The notes beneath the pieces were generated by a model that saw nothing but the letters and a program-made list of their open reading frames with translations, was not told the DNA's origin and did not search any database. Below are positions 1-11,630 of a DNA stretch of 64,000 nucleotides, one piece after another (the stretch's first letter is position 1; the number at the start of each line of letters is the position of its first letter). The stretch is from assembly GCF_016097555.1 (NCBI RefSeq), contig NC_054706.1, positions 26,754,029-26,818,028 of the forward strand, read 5' to 3'. The DNA is from Gigantopelta aegis (taxonomy: Eukaryota; Mollusca; Gastropoda; Neomphalida; Peltospiridae). Both the position numbers and the translations under genes were made by a program.

Positions 1-91
1 AAGCGAGGTGGTGTACACAAATCGAGCTTTCAACTTCATGGACGACATGCAAAGCATACAGACAATCACTCAAGTCCAATAACAAGTCACA

Positions 92-1707
92 TTAATAGCG
101 TGTGTGACCACCCCTTGCCCCAATACAAGCAATAATTCTCCGACGCATAGAAAAAATCATTCGTCTGATGAGGTCACGTGGGACACGTTGCCATCAGGCG
201 CGGATCTAGGATTTTGAAATAGAGGGGTCCTGAGGGCGCAAAGCGCCCGAGATTCCTAGGGGGGTCCGGGGGCATGCTCCCCCGCTAAATTTTGAAATTT
301 AAGTGGCCTCAAACGCGATTTCCTCGCATCTGAGTAACAAAATAGCTATATTAACGTATGTTTTTGGTATTGTCATACTGTTTTTGTTATCTTCAAAATT
401 TCATAAACTCTGGTCTCTTCTGTTTTTTTAAAGTCATCTCTCCTTCCCATATTAGGCTGGTTTTCCGTTGACTGCGGCTGCCGGTAAATGGGAAGAAATA
501 TCAAAACAGTTGTTTCAGTAATATATTAAAGCAGTCAGAAACGTTTAATATACAGTCGGTAACATTTTATGCAGAAACATATATTTGTTATGTAATTACA
601 ATCATTAAAAAGTCTGTTAGTCGATACCATCTTAAAAATTGCAGCAAACTCAGGAATGTCCCTTTAAGACGATTTTCATGAACAAAATATAATTTAAAGA
701 CTTGAGGAAATAGTGCATTTTTGTGTAATTCCACTCTAGTGTATGCTATAGTTAAAAAACAACGACCCCAAAAATAGGGGGGGGGGGGGGGTCTTGGGCC
801 CCCCACTAAATCCGCGCCTGGCCATTCTTCTTGAAGGGCCTGGATCAGATCATGTTGGTTGGCTGGAGGGTGTGGTCGTTGTCGAACACTGCGATCCAAA
901 ACATCCCAGAGGTGTTCTATGGGGGACATGTCTGGGCAGCGTGCAGGTCACGGCAATACGTTTACGTTGTTGGCTCCAAGGAAGTTCTGTACGATTCTGG
1001 CTGTATGAGGTCTGGCGTTGTCTTGCTGAAAAATTACACCACGTGGCTGCCGTTGGAGAAATGGTATTGCAGTTGGACGAAGAATGTCATCCCTGTAACG
1101 TTGAGCTGTCAAGTTTCCGTGAACTATGACCAATGGTGTCTTTTCCTGTGCACAGATACCTCCCCACACCATGACACTCCCTCCACCATATGGCACGACC
1201 TGAACGCAAGAAGCCGCCACTCGTTCTCCCCTACGGCGGTACGCACGCTGTCTTCTATTAACTCTGAATAAACAGAACCGGCTTTCATCAGTGAAAAGAA
1301 CCCGCAGCCAATCACGTCGCTGCCAACGTCGTACAGTCCTAGCCCATGTCAATCTCAAACAACGATGTTGTGATGTCAGTAAGTGTCCTCTATATGGTCT
1401 GTAAGCCCTTATTCCATGAGTCCCTGAGTCGCCTGGAAACTGTCTACTAACCCTGTGACCGAAGGCATTCATTGCTGATGACGTCACTGTCAGGAAGCGA
1501 TTTCGTAGATGCAAGGTACGCAAGTACCGGTCATCACGGGACGAAGTCACCCTTTTCTTGGCCTGTCTGATGTCTGCCCTGTTTGTCTGTAGCGTTGCAT
1601 CAAGTTTGTAACAGTAACACGGGACAACCGAAGGTTCTGGCGATGTGGGCATGAGTGGCTCCCATGTGTATCATACCCAGGGCTCTCTCGCGTTGTTCTG
1701 GTGGCAT
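92..1707 (-). pseudogene. Tc1-like transposase (DD34E type), broken and interrupted
   Basis: The protein starts MPPEQRERALGMIH (start codon at 1707) and ends GARGGHTRY with a stop at 92-94. The DDE catalytic core is visible as FTDESRF, VMVWGGI, QQDNARPHTA and SPIEHLWD. About 34 residues separate the second Asp from the Glu, typical of Tc1. The reading frame is lost near 1630 (after HIARTFGCPV) and near 945 (before SPDMSPIEHLWD). A short stretch near 1440 (FPGDSGT, where a sequence like VSRRLRD would be expected) suggests a compensating pair of indels. The 195-820 insertion separates the last 34 codons; without it the line EEWQRVPRDLIRRM reads through cleanly. The enzyme would cut and paste its own element at TA dinucleotides, but this copy cannot make it. 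Confidence 0.9.
195..820. mobile_element. 626-bp non-autonomous DNA transposon with 5-bp target duplication
   Basis: The ends are imperfect inverted repeats: CAGGCGCGGATCTAG on the left and CTAAATCCGCGCCTG on the right. The 5-bp GCCAT is duplicated at 190-194 and 821-825. Removing the insert and one GCCAT restores the Tc1 transposase frame, which acts as an empty-site control. The inside has no long ORF and includes a G tract at about 778-791. The termini resemble hAT-type CAG-GCGGATC ends, but the target duplication is 5 bp rather than 8. Confidence 0.85.
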
Positions 1708-2079
1708 TCCTATGGTGGGTTTTTTTTTTTTTTTAATCTGTGTGGATGTCTGACATGCCGTATAAACCGTTTTTATACCCTTATTGCACGTGCAATTGCT
1801 GTTGTTCATAGTGCACGAGTTTTTCACTTTTCTGTGTCCCACCCAAAACGTGCAGTGGGCGGGTATAATTTTCTGCATATATTATTGTTGTGTTTGGGCT
1901 ATGTGTTTTGGATTGAGTTACTTTTTAAAAACAATTCATTTTTTCTTAAATTCCAAATTGAAAATGGTAATGTTTCTTTTGGCCTTCAGTATAGTTCAAC
2001 AATATCATTGACCAAACCCATACTTGTGCCCCGGCAATCTCAAAATATAATTATAAAAAGATGTGAGATGATGACCCAG

Positions 2080-2396
2080 GTGGCGGGATGTAGCCCAGTG
2101 GTAAAGCGCGCGTTTGCTCTGGGATCGGTCTCCGTCGGTGGACCCATTGGGCTATTTCTCGTTCCAGCCAGTGCACCACGACTGGTATCTCAAAGGCAGT
2201 GGTATGTACTACCCTGTCTGTGGGATGATACATATAAAAGATCCCTTGCTGCTAATTGAAAAAAGTAGCCCATGAAGTGGTGCCAGCAGGTTTCATCCCT
2301 CAGTATCTGGGTGGTCCTTAACCATATGTCTGACGCCATATAACCGTAAATAAAATGTGTTGAGTACGTTGTTAAATAAAACATTTATTTCTTTTT
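2080..2396 (+). mobile_element. tRNA-derived SINE, family A
   Basis: The head carries a pol III A-box-like TAGCCCAGTGG and a diverged B box. The core then reads ATAAAAGATCCCTTGCTGCT. The tail has TGTGTTGAGTACGTTGTTAAATAAAAC and an A/T-rich end. Other family A copies lie near 26.3, 55.3 and 59.0 kb. Confidence 0.85.
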
Positions 2397-2529
2397 TGTT
2401 TAATTTTAGAGTCAAAATTAGATTCTATAATTTTATTTAAATAAAAGAAACTTTGAGACCTTAGTACATTTTAAATTACTGGTGTTTAACATATTGCTAG
2501 TTATTTTAACATATTGCTAGTTATGGCCG

Positions 2530-4264
2530 AAGTTGCTAAAATTGCGTTTTATTATAAGTGACCATATGTGTCAAATATCGGAGGTGAATCTAGCCCAAAT
2601 ACATTATGACTAGCGAGCTCTCACCCACAATTACATTGTTTTGGTTTCTTGCATGGGAATTTTCTTCCTGTTTTTAAAAACTGCCATCTCGCCTCACATT
2701 AATTAGCATAACTTCATAGAAACACACCTACAGTTTTTATAAAGAATTGTGTGTGACAGTAACACAATTTTAATAGTTAAATAAAAAAATATATATTTTA
2801 GGTATTATTCCGATCAGCACACAGTACCCTCCCCCACATGCTATATTGTTCTTTTTAATGTATTTTCCAGGGAAACATGACCCGACCCCCACCCCTATCC
2901 CAACACACACACAAAAACCTTTGCTAGCCACGGTCTAGACCTCTACACAATTTCCTGCACAGGCGCCTGTTTTACCAAATATTTCGTTTCAATGCTTCAA
3001 ATTAATTTTATATGTACATTAAATTGTATTATAAACATGCTAAATTGCAAATTTTGCTGGAATAACAGCAGAAAACCCCCCAATGTATCCTAAAAACATC
3101 GACCTAGTAACTGTAACATTAGTATTTATTCAGTACCATTTCACATGTTGTTTGTATGAGTAAAGCCTACATGAAATTGGGTTCTGAATAGTTGTGTTGT
3201 TGTTTTTTGTTGTTTTTTAATTGCCCCAGATCAAACAGACAATGTCATGGCTGGGGACCCTTGAATCATTGCCTTACAACGGTAATATATATTGTAAGGA
3301 TGTGTCATGAATGAAAATCAAGTAGATACACAACTTCCTATAATATAAAAATATACATTTCCAATGTTCTGCAACAGAGAAAGTGAAGTGTATCACATGT
3401 GCTTGAACGTTTTTTGGGTGTTTAACATAATTGTGATTTATATTTCTAAATTATGATGCTTTGCATGTTGTTGATTTTATATTTTTGCCCGAATAGAGCC
3501 CCCCCCCCCCCCCAACCGCCCCGTACGCCTATGAATTGGCCCATATTGTTTCACTACTGCAATCTGTATTCCAAAAACAATTTAAGTGGAACATTTTATT
3601 TATTAAATGGACAAAATGTTTTATAAAAACATTAAAGTATAGTTATTAGTGGTGTGAATGTATATTGTCCTAAACTGTGACCCATGACTGGTATATAAAA
3701 CCCCATGATATTTGCTGTCCTGTGTGGAGAAGTGTATACTTAGTAATAATGCTACTAATGGAAAACCGTCAATTACCAAATGGTTGACATCCAATAGCTG
3801 ATTAATTTATCAATGTGCTCTAGTGGTGTTATAAAGCAAAAAGCATCCAGGTAAGTTTGAAGACTGATAATAAAATTTGCATCCCCCCCCCCACCCCACC
3901 CACCTCAAATATGTTCATCCCCAACAAAAAAAAATCCTGTTCGCCCCCACTTGGGGTTTTGGTGTATCCTTTTTTTAAAATATCGATAAGGGGAATTTTT
4001 TTTTCAAAATTATGAAACATGACTACGTTTGTAGGTAAAATAGGTCATGTGATTACTAACACCCATGTATATTTATCAATGTCATCTTTACTGCCTAACA
4101 TTAATATTGGGGGTGGGGCGAACCGACAGATAGTTGGTTGCGAAATGGCTTGGAGAGGAAACGTCTGGTATCCAAAGCCATTGACGATAATTTGTTTTAA
4201 AAAGTCATAATAAAGTTTTATGTAAATTCACAGACATTGTACTCCACAATGATTTTCACTTCTG
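2530..4264. repeat. Duplicated block, copy A (short form)
   Basis: This stretch is nearly identical, in order and orientation, to three separated pieces at 23077-23670, 28204-28561 and 29227-29984. The two junctions in this copy, near 3125 and near 3486, fall on short microhomologies (TATT and TTTTT). That suggests this copy lost about 4.5 kb and about 0.67 kb relative to the longer copy. I see no coding sequence in it. A C tract lies at about 3499-3513. Confidence 0.8.
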
Positions 4265-4598
4265 AATTTTTTTTTTTAATACAAAATAATAATTTTACTC
4301 CTATTTTGCAGTTGGTCCGAATTAATGTTAGTCACGAAAAAACGTACACACACGTATATTAAGCCTACGGTACAACAAACAAGAAATAAAACAAAATTTC
4401 GATCTGCACATCAGTTTCTACTTATTTTTATTTCGTTTCATAATTAATGCAAGTTGAATACACTGTATTTTGATGTTATTTGTTTATTTTTAATTGTGTA
4501 CGAAAACGACTTGCTAGACTGGTTTCCTTTTTCACGTAGGACCCTATTTTCGTGTGGCGTCACCTGGCGTTGACTTCACCTCGAACCCTCATTAGACC
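4265..4598. other. AT-rich non-coding stretch
   Basis: No coding pattern, inverted repeat or recognisable element was seen here. Confidence 0.5.
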
Positions 4599-4759
4599 CA
4601 TCTTCATAAATCAAGGCTAATATTCGTTCCTCGTATTCAGCCTTGATACATGTAGTCAAGATTACTGATATCCACTACTAGCGCCCTCTATTGGAAGAAA
4701 ATTTGTAACACCGATTATGTCCCTTACACGATGACAATTAGCCTTGATTTATGAAGATG
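4599..4759. mobile_element. 161-bp MITE with perfect 23-bp inverted repeats and 9-bp target duplication
   Basis: The left end reads CATCTTCATAAATCAAGGCT and the right end is its exact complement over 23 bp. The 9-bp CATTAGACC is repeated directly at 4590-4598 and 4760-4768. A 9-bp duplication fits Mutator-like elements; the family is not certain. No ORF is present. Confidence 0.88.
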
Positions 4760-4768
4760 CATTAGACC

Positions 4769-5154
4769 ATCGCTACGTCTATCTATTTTTATGGACGTCT
4801 GAATGAGTCCCGTCCTTATTTTACATGCACTGTATACGATTATATTCGGTCAGGATTAAACACGTTCAAGTGCATATTACATCTTAAAGGAATGCTAAAG
4901 CAAGGCTTTTGGACTGGTGTGCATATTCAACGATACATAATTCACATTATTGCTTAATATCAACAAGTATACTCGTATAGTTAATTAATAAAACGGTTAA
5001 ATGTGACGGCTATTATATATAACGGGCGCAGTCATTTTGTACTATCCCAGTGAATACGCCCTCTGGCGAGCTGGTGGATACGTAATACCTTTCCGTGGCC
5101 TGTACCTGTGGTTCTTGATTGGCAGGTTTATAGTTAGACGGTCCCTAGACACAC
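4769..5154. other. Non-coding stretch
   Basis: No gene or element boundary could be supported here. Confidence 0.4.
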
Positions 5155-6095
5155 TAATTTTCATTTCATTTCAACTTAGTTTCGTGCTTATATCCAATTA
5201 AGGTTCAGGCACACACCGTAGCTATCTGGGCTGTCTGTCCAGGACAGTAGGTTAGTTGGTTAGTGGTTAGTGAGAGAGCAATCTAATTAAAATTAGCTCC
5301 ACTATTACATGTGGATCTAACAGCAGCCAGTTGTAGCTCATGTACACCAATCAAAACCTTACTTGCAGAATCATGCCAGTTATTTAAAAATAATTTGAAA
5401 ACATTCCGAATTATCCCGAGGGTATACGACATGTTTCGTGTGAATTACGAATGCCTTAAAACATGTTTTATTTTATAAAATAAATAATTTGTAATGTAAA
5501 ATTGAACACTGATTTAGTTGGGGTTTTTTATAAATAAATAAATAATTTTTAATGTAAAATTGAAGACTGATAACCCATCCCGTACGTATTGGTATAGTTC
5601 GCTGTACTGCGGCCACTAAAATAGACTCCCGATATTTTTAGAATTTGTATGCTCCCAAATAACGTTATAAAAGGCGAAATGTGATTGATCAATATTTAAA
5701 TTATTATTTACAGACGAAATGTTACCTGGACATTGGAGACTACGCAGTGTTGTTAGTTCTACTGGTCTAACTAAGGCATTCGTAATTCACATGAAACATA
5801 TCGTATACCCTCAGAATAATTCGGAATATTTTCTAATTATTTTCAAATCACTGGCATGATTCTGCAAGTAAGGTTTTGATTAGCGGACATGAGCTCCAAC
5901 TGGCTGCTGTTAGATCCACATGTAATAGTGGAGCTAATTTTAATTAGATTGGTGAGAGAGAAGAGAGTGTAGTGGCCTTACACCCATTGAGCCCTTAAGA
6001 ACTCGCTCTGGGTGGAAGCCGGTACCGGGCTGCGAACCCTGTACCTACCAGCCTGTAGTCCGATGGCTTAACCACTACGCCACCGAGGCCGGTTG
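5155..6095 (-). mobile_element. tRNA-derived SINE, family D, split by a fold-back element
   Basis: On the minus strand the head lies at the right (CCGGCCTCGGTGGCGTAGTGG at about 6074-6094). It is followed by a B-box-like GGTTCGCAGCCC and then CCACCCAGAGCGAG. The tail at the left holds TTAATTGGATATAAGCACGA and ends in repeated GAAAT. The fold-back element at 5279-5951 interrupts it. A related uninterrupted copy lies at about 56035-56235 and confirms the continuity. Confidence 0.8.
5279..5951. mobile_element. Fold-back (long terminal inverted repeat) element, Mutator-like
   Basis: Arms of about 180 bp (5279-5457 and 5773-5951) are near-perfect inverted copies, each beginning CAATCTAATTAAAATTAGCT. 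The spacer between them is 315 bp. GTGAGAGAG flanks both sides as a 9-bp target duplication inside the SINE. Long inverted repeats with a 9-bp duplication are characteristic of Mutator-like elements. Part of the spacer and the outer end are recognisable again at about 15470-15652. Confidence 0.85.
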
Positions 6096-6280
6096 ACACA
6101 CTAAAAAGACGTTCCTCTTTTATTAAGATCACAGGGTATTGTGTGATAACTTCAAATCGTTTATGGACTTTACCAGCTTTATTACTGTAAGTAATTCTGT
6201 AAAACCCTTGATTAAGTAGACTTTCCCATCTAAAATCACAAAACTTACCAATTACGTAGTCTCAGAGAAAAGAAAATTAT

Positions 6281-6760
6281 CACTTGGGTATCGTGAGGGG
6301 TCGTTTTTGCTCGAACGTATCCTACCAATAGGCCTAATAATATGCATTTTGTCTTTGGATTTTTTAAAAGAAAAACATACTATAACTCCATTTCGTTATA
6401 TTGATGCAAATTGAAATATATTTAGTTAAATAGTTTATTATACTATCTAGTCATTTATGTTGTTTTGCAAGTCAGGTTGATGAAAGCGAAGCGCCTTGTC
6501 GTAAATTAGAGCATTTGTTTACACTGTGCATACTAGACAAGTTGGACCTGAGCTGACGTCACTTCGCCCCAAGCTATACCACCGGACGTCACAAAAACGA
6601 AACAAAATGGCTGCCCCCAGTTAGCAGGAATAATCACGGTTTTTTATTAATTCTAAAATTACGCGTTTTTCATTTGTTAATGTGTCAGTATATGTCGGTG
6701 GTCCGGGTATGCATCTTTCCAACACGTAAGGCTCTTATTGGAGTTTAGTCTACCTTTAAA
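6281..6760 (+). repeat. Dispersed repeat, partner of 62489-62950
   Basis: About 480 bp match 62489-62950 in the same orientation, starting at CACTTGGGTATCGTG and ending at TCTTTCCAACAC. Both copies hold a CRE-like GACGTCAC and the line AAAATGGCTGCCCCCAGTTA. Neither has a long ORF. The element type is unknown. Confidence 0.7.
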
Positions 6761-7689
6761 TAATATCCATTTCACATGAAATATAAAGTGGACATTGGTT
6801 TGAATAATACTAATAATAAACAAACAAAAAAGTCTCGAATGGCTGTCAAATTTACTCCCACCCGATCAATGTACAAATAGTGACTATGTTTGCACTGGGA
6901 TATATGGTTTACATGTGTCAATCTGGTTAAAATGTATTTTAATTGTGTTATTTTTGACGTATATTATTAATATGGAATTTATGAACATCGTTTCCAGTTG
7001 TTTCGAGTTGTTTTCCTTGAATATTGGTCATTCACAAGTTATCTGGATGTTTCGCGTCAAAATACACACCGCATCAAAAAGGTTAGAATATTACAGCATG
7101 CACATGTAAGTTAAAACTAAAACTAAAAATCTCAATATATATTGAATTTAATGTTTATATTACAATGATATATATACATTAGGTTATGTCTCTGTAAATA
7201 ATAACAAGAAAAGCATCGTTATTTTTACACTACGCGAGATCGTTGCTTATCTGCGTCAAAACCTATACCGCGAGGATATCACATGGACTAATATGGATGT
7301 AAACACCAACATCCCTCACCCAACCACACACAAAACGGTCATATGCATCCTAACTTTTATAATTCTGGAAGACCTTCAGCGTATAAAAAGGGCTTGGCTA
7401 AAAATCTGGTAATTTATCAGATCTGCATACGTAAATGACGGATAGAACTGGGGGGGGGGGGGGGGGGGGGGGGGGGTCCTGAAGCCATTTTCCACCAGCG
7501 ATTTTGTACGAATCCTGTATCCCAATATATCCAGTTTTTTTCCCATATCTGCTCTTTGTCGTCTTATCCAGTGTATCAAAATAATCCTGCATGTTATCAA
7601 AATAATGCAGTGTCTACTAACAGTAAAAAAAAAACAATATTTAAAAGGAGTTAAGTTATAAATCTAACTGCGAAGCTCGTATTTATATA
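6761..7689. other. Non-coding stretch with a long G tract
   Basis: The sequence is AT-rich and contains a run of 36 G at about 7451-7486. No gene is supported. Confidence 0.5.
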
Positions 7690-8161
7690 GGTCTCACTAC
7701 ACAGATCACTTCCGGGTGACAGTTCATTCATCACGATTCACTATAGTTCCTAATTGGGACACATGTTATGGTTCACATATTCACTTCTAGGAAATGGTGA
7801 AGAATTAAAACAATATGTATGTTTAATGGTATGCCTTCTGGCTGTATTTTGCCCATGTTATTTTGTAATATTGTGCATCGACCTTTTGGGACATGGGTAT
7901 ATAGCGCAAGTGACAGCCGGAGTGAATCGGTTAATGAACCACCTGTTCGGACCAGTACTACAGCCAGATGCAGTCATATAGCAAAAAGCTGAGACGGAAA
8001 TGTTCTCAGTTTTGGAGTGAAAATAAATGCTTATATAATGTATGTTCGCAATGGTGTATGTTGTTAGTGCCTATGAGAACCCGTTCTATGGGCAATCTTT
8101 GCTTGAAGTTGGGCAGTTTAACATGGGTTTCAATGGCAGATGACACCTGTGTAGTGAGACC
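7690..8161 (+). mobile_element. PIF/Harbinger-type MITE, copy 1
   Basis: It is 472 bp long, starts GGTCTCACTACACAGATCAC and ends GTGTAGTGAGACC, with ATA on both sides. Three other copies lie at 9039, 32669 and 56613. Two of them have clear TTA or TAA 3-bp target duplications, which is the Harbinger hallmark. It carries an ORF of about 75 codons that is shared with other copies, probably only because the copies are young. Confidence 0.88.
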
Positions 8162-9038
8162 ATAATGTAAAACATGAAATTACTGTTTATCCCAAAATAT
8201 ATAAGTTTAGCAAGCCAAAATGAAAATGTACTAGTGTAGCATCCTTATAAAAGGTAATTACATCGATGTGGATTTGAGCCAAGCGTATGGGGCCCTATTT
8301 GGGTAAATATAGCAAACATGTCAATTTTATTTATTTTTATTATTTTTATTTTTATTTTATTGTTATTTTTTTAGGGGTGTGTGTGTCAAAATGTATATTC
8401 TAGTGTTCTTACATGTAATAAATAAATTGATATGAGTGTCTAACACTGAGTTTCTCATTGTAAAAGGTCAAAATTCAAGGTCACAAGGTCAATATCCAAA
8501 TTCACTCTAATTTCTGTCATTTTGTGCATAATGAATTTTTTCGAATGTACAGTCATAGTGACAAACAGTTTTGATGGTATTGTGAATATATAACATAGTA
8601 TTATACTATGAAAGTAGAATTTGTATCTGCCATTAATAATATGTGGATCTTCATGCTGAAATATATAGAAAAAAACAGGATTTCAACACTTCATTATGAA
8701 ACAATTGTTGCCCATAGCAACAATTGATGGAAACTAATATTTTTAATGAACTAACTAGATAATTAGCTTCTTTGTATGTTCCCCATATCAGAACTACCAA
8801 CAAGGTCATACATTACCATATAGTGGCTGCTTGTTTGATGGTCATCTATTGTGTGGATGACCAAGGAGTAACAATGTGATATGAAGTTTTATTGGATGGT
8901 ATGGTGCATCTATCTTTTGGTGTATTGGTTCGAGTTCATAAGTTACACAGCTCTAGTATAGCTTTCCATGGTGTAAATGACCCAAATTATCAAACTGACT
9001 TCAAACCAAGTTTGACAAAATCGGTCACTACACTTTAA
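8162..9038. other. AT-rich non-coding stretch between two MITE copies
   Basis: Only short AT-rich sequence and a small direct repeat (AAGGTCA-type motifs near 8465-8490) were seen. No gene is supported. Confidence 0.5.
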
Positions 9039-9510
9039 GGTCTCACTACACAGATCACTTCCGGGTGACAGTTCATTCATCACGATTCACTATAGTTCCT
9101 AATTGTGACACATGTTATGGTTCACATATTCACTTCTAGGAAATGGTGAAGAATTAAAACAATATGTATGTTTAATGGTAAGCCTTCTGGCTGTATTTTG
9201 CCCATGTTATTTTGTAATATTGTGCATCGACCTTTTGGGACATGGGTATATAGCGCAAGTGACAGCCGGAGTGAATCGGTTAATGAACCACCTGTTCGGA
9301 CCGGTACTACAGCTAGATGCGGTCATATAGCGAAAAACTGAGACGGAAATGTTCACAATTTTGGAGTGAATATAAATGCTTATATAATGTATGTTCACAA
9401 TGGTGTATGTTGTTAGTGCCAACAAGAACCCGTTCTATGGGCAATCTTCGCTTGAAGTTGGGCAGTTTAACATGGGTTTCAATGGCAGATGACATCTGTG
9501 TAGTGAGACC
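9039..9510 (+). mobile_element. PIF/Harbinger-type MITE, copy 2
   Basis: It is a 472-bp copy of the same family as 7690-8161 and differs at only a few percent of positions. The flanks are TAA on the left and TAT on the right, so one base of the target duplication may have mutated. Confidence 0.88.
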
Positions 9511-9788
9511 TATACAGCAATGAAACGCTATTGTTTGCCTTCCACAATGGCCGGCCGCACAGAGGTATGGGTAATATTGCTATTTTTAGTACATATCGCG
9601 GACCCTCTATAGACAACGTCATAATACAGAACAACGTATCTAATGACGTCATAATACGCCCTTGTAAAACGGTATGTGAAAAAGAGAAAGGAAATTGTTT
9701 TATTATTTGGGGTGATAGTTAACTAAGCACTGTTATACATTAGCTGCGTTAAGGTATGCACTTCTAAGATCAGAATAATAAAAAAAGT

Positions 9789-10172
9789 TTGTTTTATTTA
9801 ACGACGCCACTAAAGCACAATGATTTTTTTTTATCTTATCGGCTATTGGACGTCAAACATGGTCATTCTGACATGTTTTTTTTAAGGAAACCCGCTGTCG
9901 CCACATAGGCTACTCTTTTACGACAGGCAGCAAGGCATCTTTTATTTACGCTTCCGATAGGCAGGATAGCAAAAACCATGGCCTTTGTTGAACCAATTAT
10001 GGATCACTGGTCGGTGTAAGTGGTTTACACCTACCCATTAAGCCTTGCGGAGCACTCACTCAGTGTTTGGAGTCGGTATCTGGATTAAAAATCCCATGCC
10101 TCGACTGGGATCCGAACTCGGTACCTACCAGCCTGTAGACCGATGGCCTAACCACGACGCCACCGATGCCCG
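9789..10172 (-). mobile_element. tRNA-derived SINE, family B, near full length
   Basis: On the minus strand the head runs GGTGGCGTCGTGGTTAGGCC and a B-box-like GAGTTCGGATCCC. A family-specific middle (AATCCAGATACCGACTCC) and the shared core (CTTGCTGCC) follow. The tail reads GTGGCGTCGTTAAATAAAAC and ends in AAACTTTTTT. Confidence 0.88.
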
Positions 10173-10287
10173 TATCAGAATAATAAATGAGGAGGCCTAT
10201 CCTCGAGTAACCGTGAACCGGTCTATTAACGGGAAATACTTTTTTGCACACGCGCATTGTAATGAACGATCTATTTGATGAAACAGT

Positions 10288-10356
10288 TAAAGTTTATTTT
10301 GTTTAACGACACCACTAGAGCACATTGATTTATTAATCATTGCCTATTGGATACAG
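10288..10356 (-). mobile_element. SINE family B tail fragment
   Basis: About 70 bp match the family B 3' tail (TTTGTTTAACGACACCACTA on the plus strand). The fragment stops where a CAGTGGCGTAGG terminus begins at 10357, probably one end of a DNA transposon whose other end I could not place. Confidence 0.7.
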
Positions 10357-11502
10357 TGGCGTAGGCATGATGTTGTGTGTGTGTGTGTGGGGGGGGGGGG
10401 GGGACCTGTGTAGTGGGATATGACACAGGATAATTTAATGTTATTAATAAGCGAAAAGGTAAACAATCTTGTTCTTCTTCAGCGTTCGATTGACTGTGTT
10501 ATATCCTTTGTCCCGTGAGAGTAGCAAAATCTTGTTCAATTTATTATCAAAATCAACAAACAAATGTTAATATCCATGCCAGTTTCTGTTGTGAAGAGAT
10601 TACATGCATGTCGTTGTCTAATGCTGACATTCTTCAGATACTCCTGTAAACTGGGTATTTGTTTTTTCAAGAGTGACGCGTGTCACATATCGTCACCAAA
10701 ACGTGCCCCCCCCCCCCCCACACACACACACTCGTGAGCCTTGTTTTAACATATTAATGTTTTCCATTGTACTCTGATATAGAGTTTGTACCCGATCCGT
10801 TAGTGCCCACCCCCACCCCCATCCCCACCCTCCCCACTCCCAAAGTCGTTCCTACGGACCTGACTCTGCCGTTCATGAGCTAGATAGACATTTGATCAGA
10901 CTGCTATGATCATTTTCGAGTTCGCCGATAACAACTATTTCACATATTAACCAATAATACACACACTACCTGACACAAACCTCTTTCAATAATGTTCCGG
11001 TTCGGTTAAATACGTAGTTGCTGACGGGTTTCTTCCTGTAGTGTGTGTATTTGTGATTAATATGTCAAATATCAGCGAAATTAATAAATGTAATGATAAC
11101 CGTCAATGGTAAATTTTCTAGTATTTAGAAACATGGTGTTATTGTTGTATCAGAGCGGGAATCTTTGCCTACACGGTGGTAGGCAGCAATTCCGTGTTTT
11201 CGCTATAGAGATATCTCTGGCTGAGAGAGCGATCATAACCGTCCAAATGTCCGTCTAGCTCTCGAACGGCAGACTGGTCGGGCTGGATCATATTAAACGT
11301 TTGTTTTACAATTTGTGGATACTAAATATATTATACCATTCGCAATAGTGGCAGACGAAATTTATGAAACTCGTTTAGGAATTATTTTATACCTTCGCTC
11401 TCATTCGGGGAATAAAATAATTCCAAAACTCATTTCATAAATACCGTATAGCACTCCCGCTCATGCAATAATATATATATCTATAGTATATGATATATAA
11501 GG

Positions 11503-11557
<55 letters not shown>

Positions 11558-11630
11558 CTTTTGCATGTGTCATGTGTGGTTTTTGTCACTAATTTATTAA
11601 ATGTTGTTAAACGTGGCTTAGTATGGACGG
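10357..11630. other. Non-coding stretch with simple repeats
   Basis: It holds a TG run followed by a G tract (about 10375-10403), C-rich tracts near 10708-10720 and 10808-10842, and an (AT)n microsatellite at about 11506-11554. No gene was recognised. Confidence 0.5.

Larger units (their letters stand above)
1..1880 (-). mobile_element. Tc1/mariner DNA transposon, truncated by the window edge
   Basis: A Tc1-like element lies on the minus strand. Its transposase gene fills 92-1707. The non-coding flank at 1708-1880 probably holds the 5' end; the 3' end runs off the left edge, so terminal repeats cannot be paired. A second element sits inside it at 195-820. Several frame breaks show that the copy is dead. 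Confidence 0.85.

Noticed and set aside
7754-7981. Conserved 72-75-residue ORF (LWFTYSLLGNGEELKQY) in the Harbinger MITEs
   Set aside because: It is shared only because the copies are almost identical in DNA; the reverse copy and the mutated positions show no sign of protein selection.
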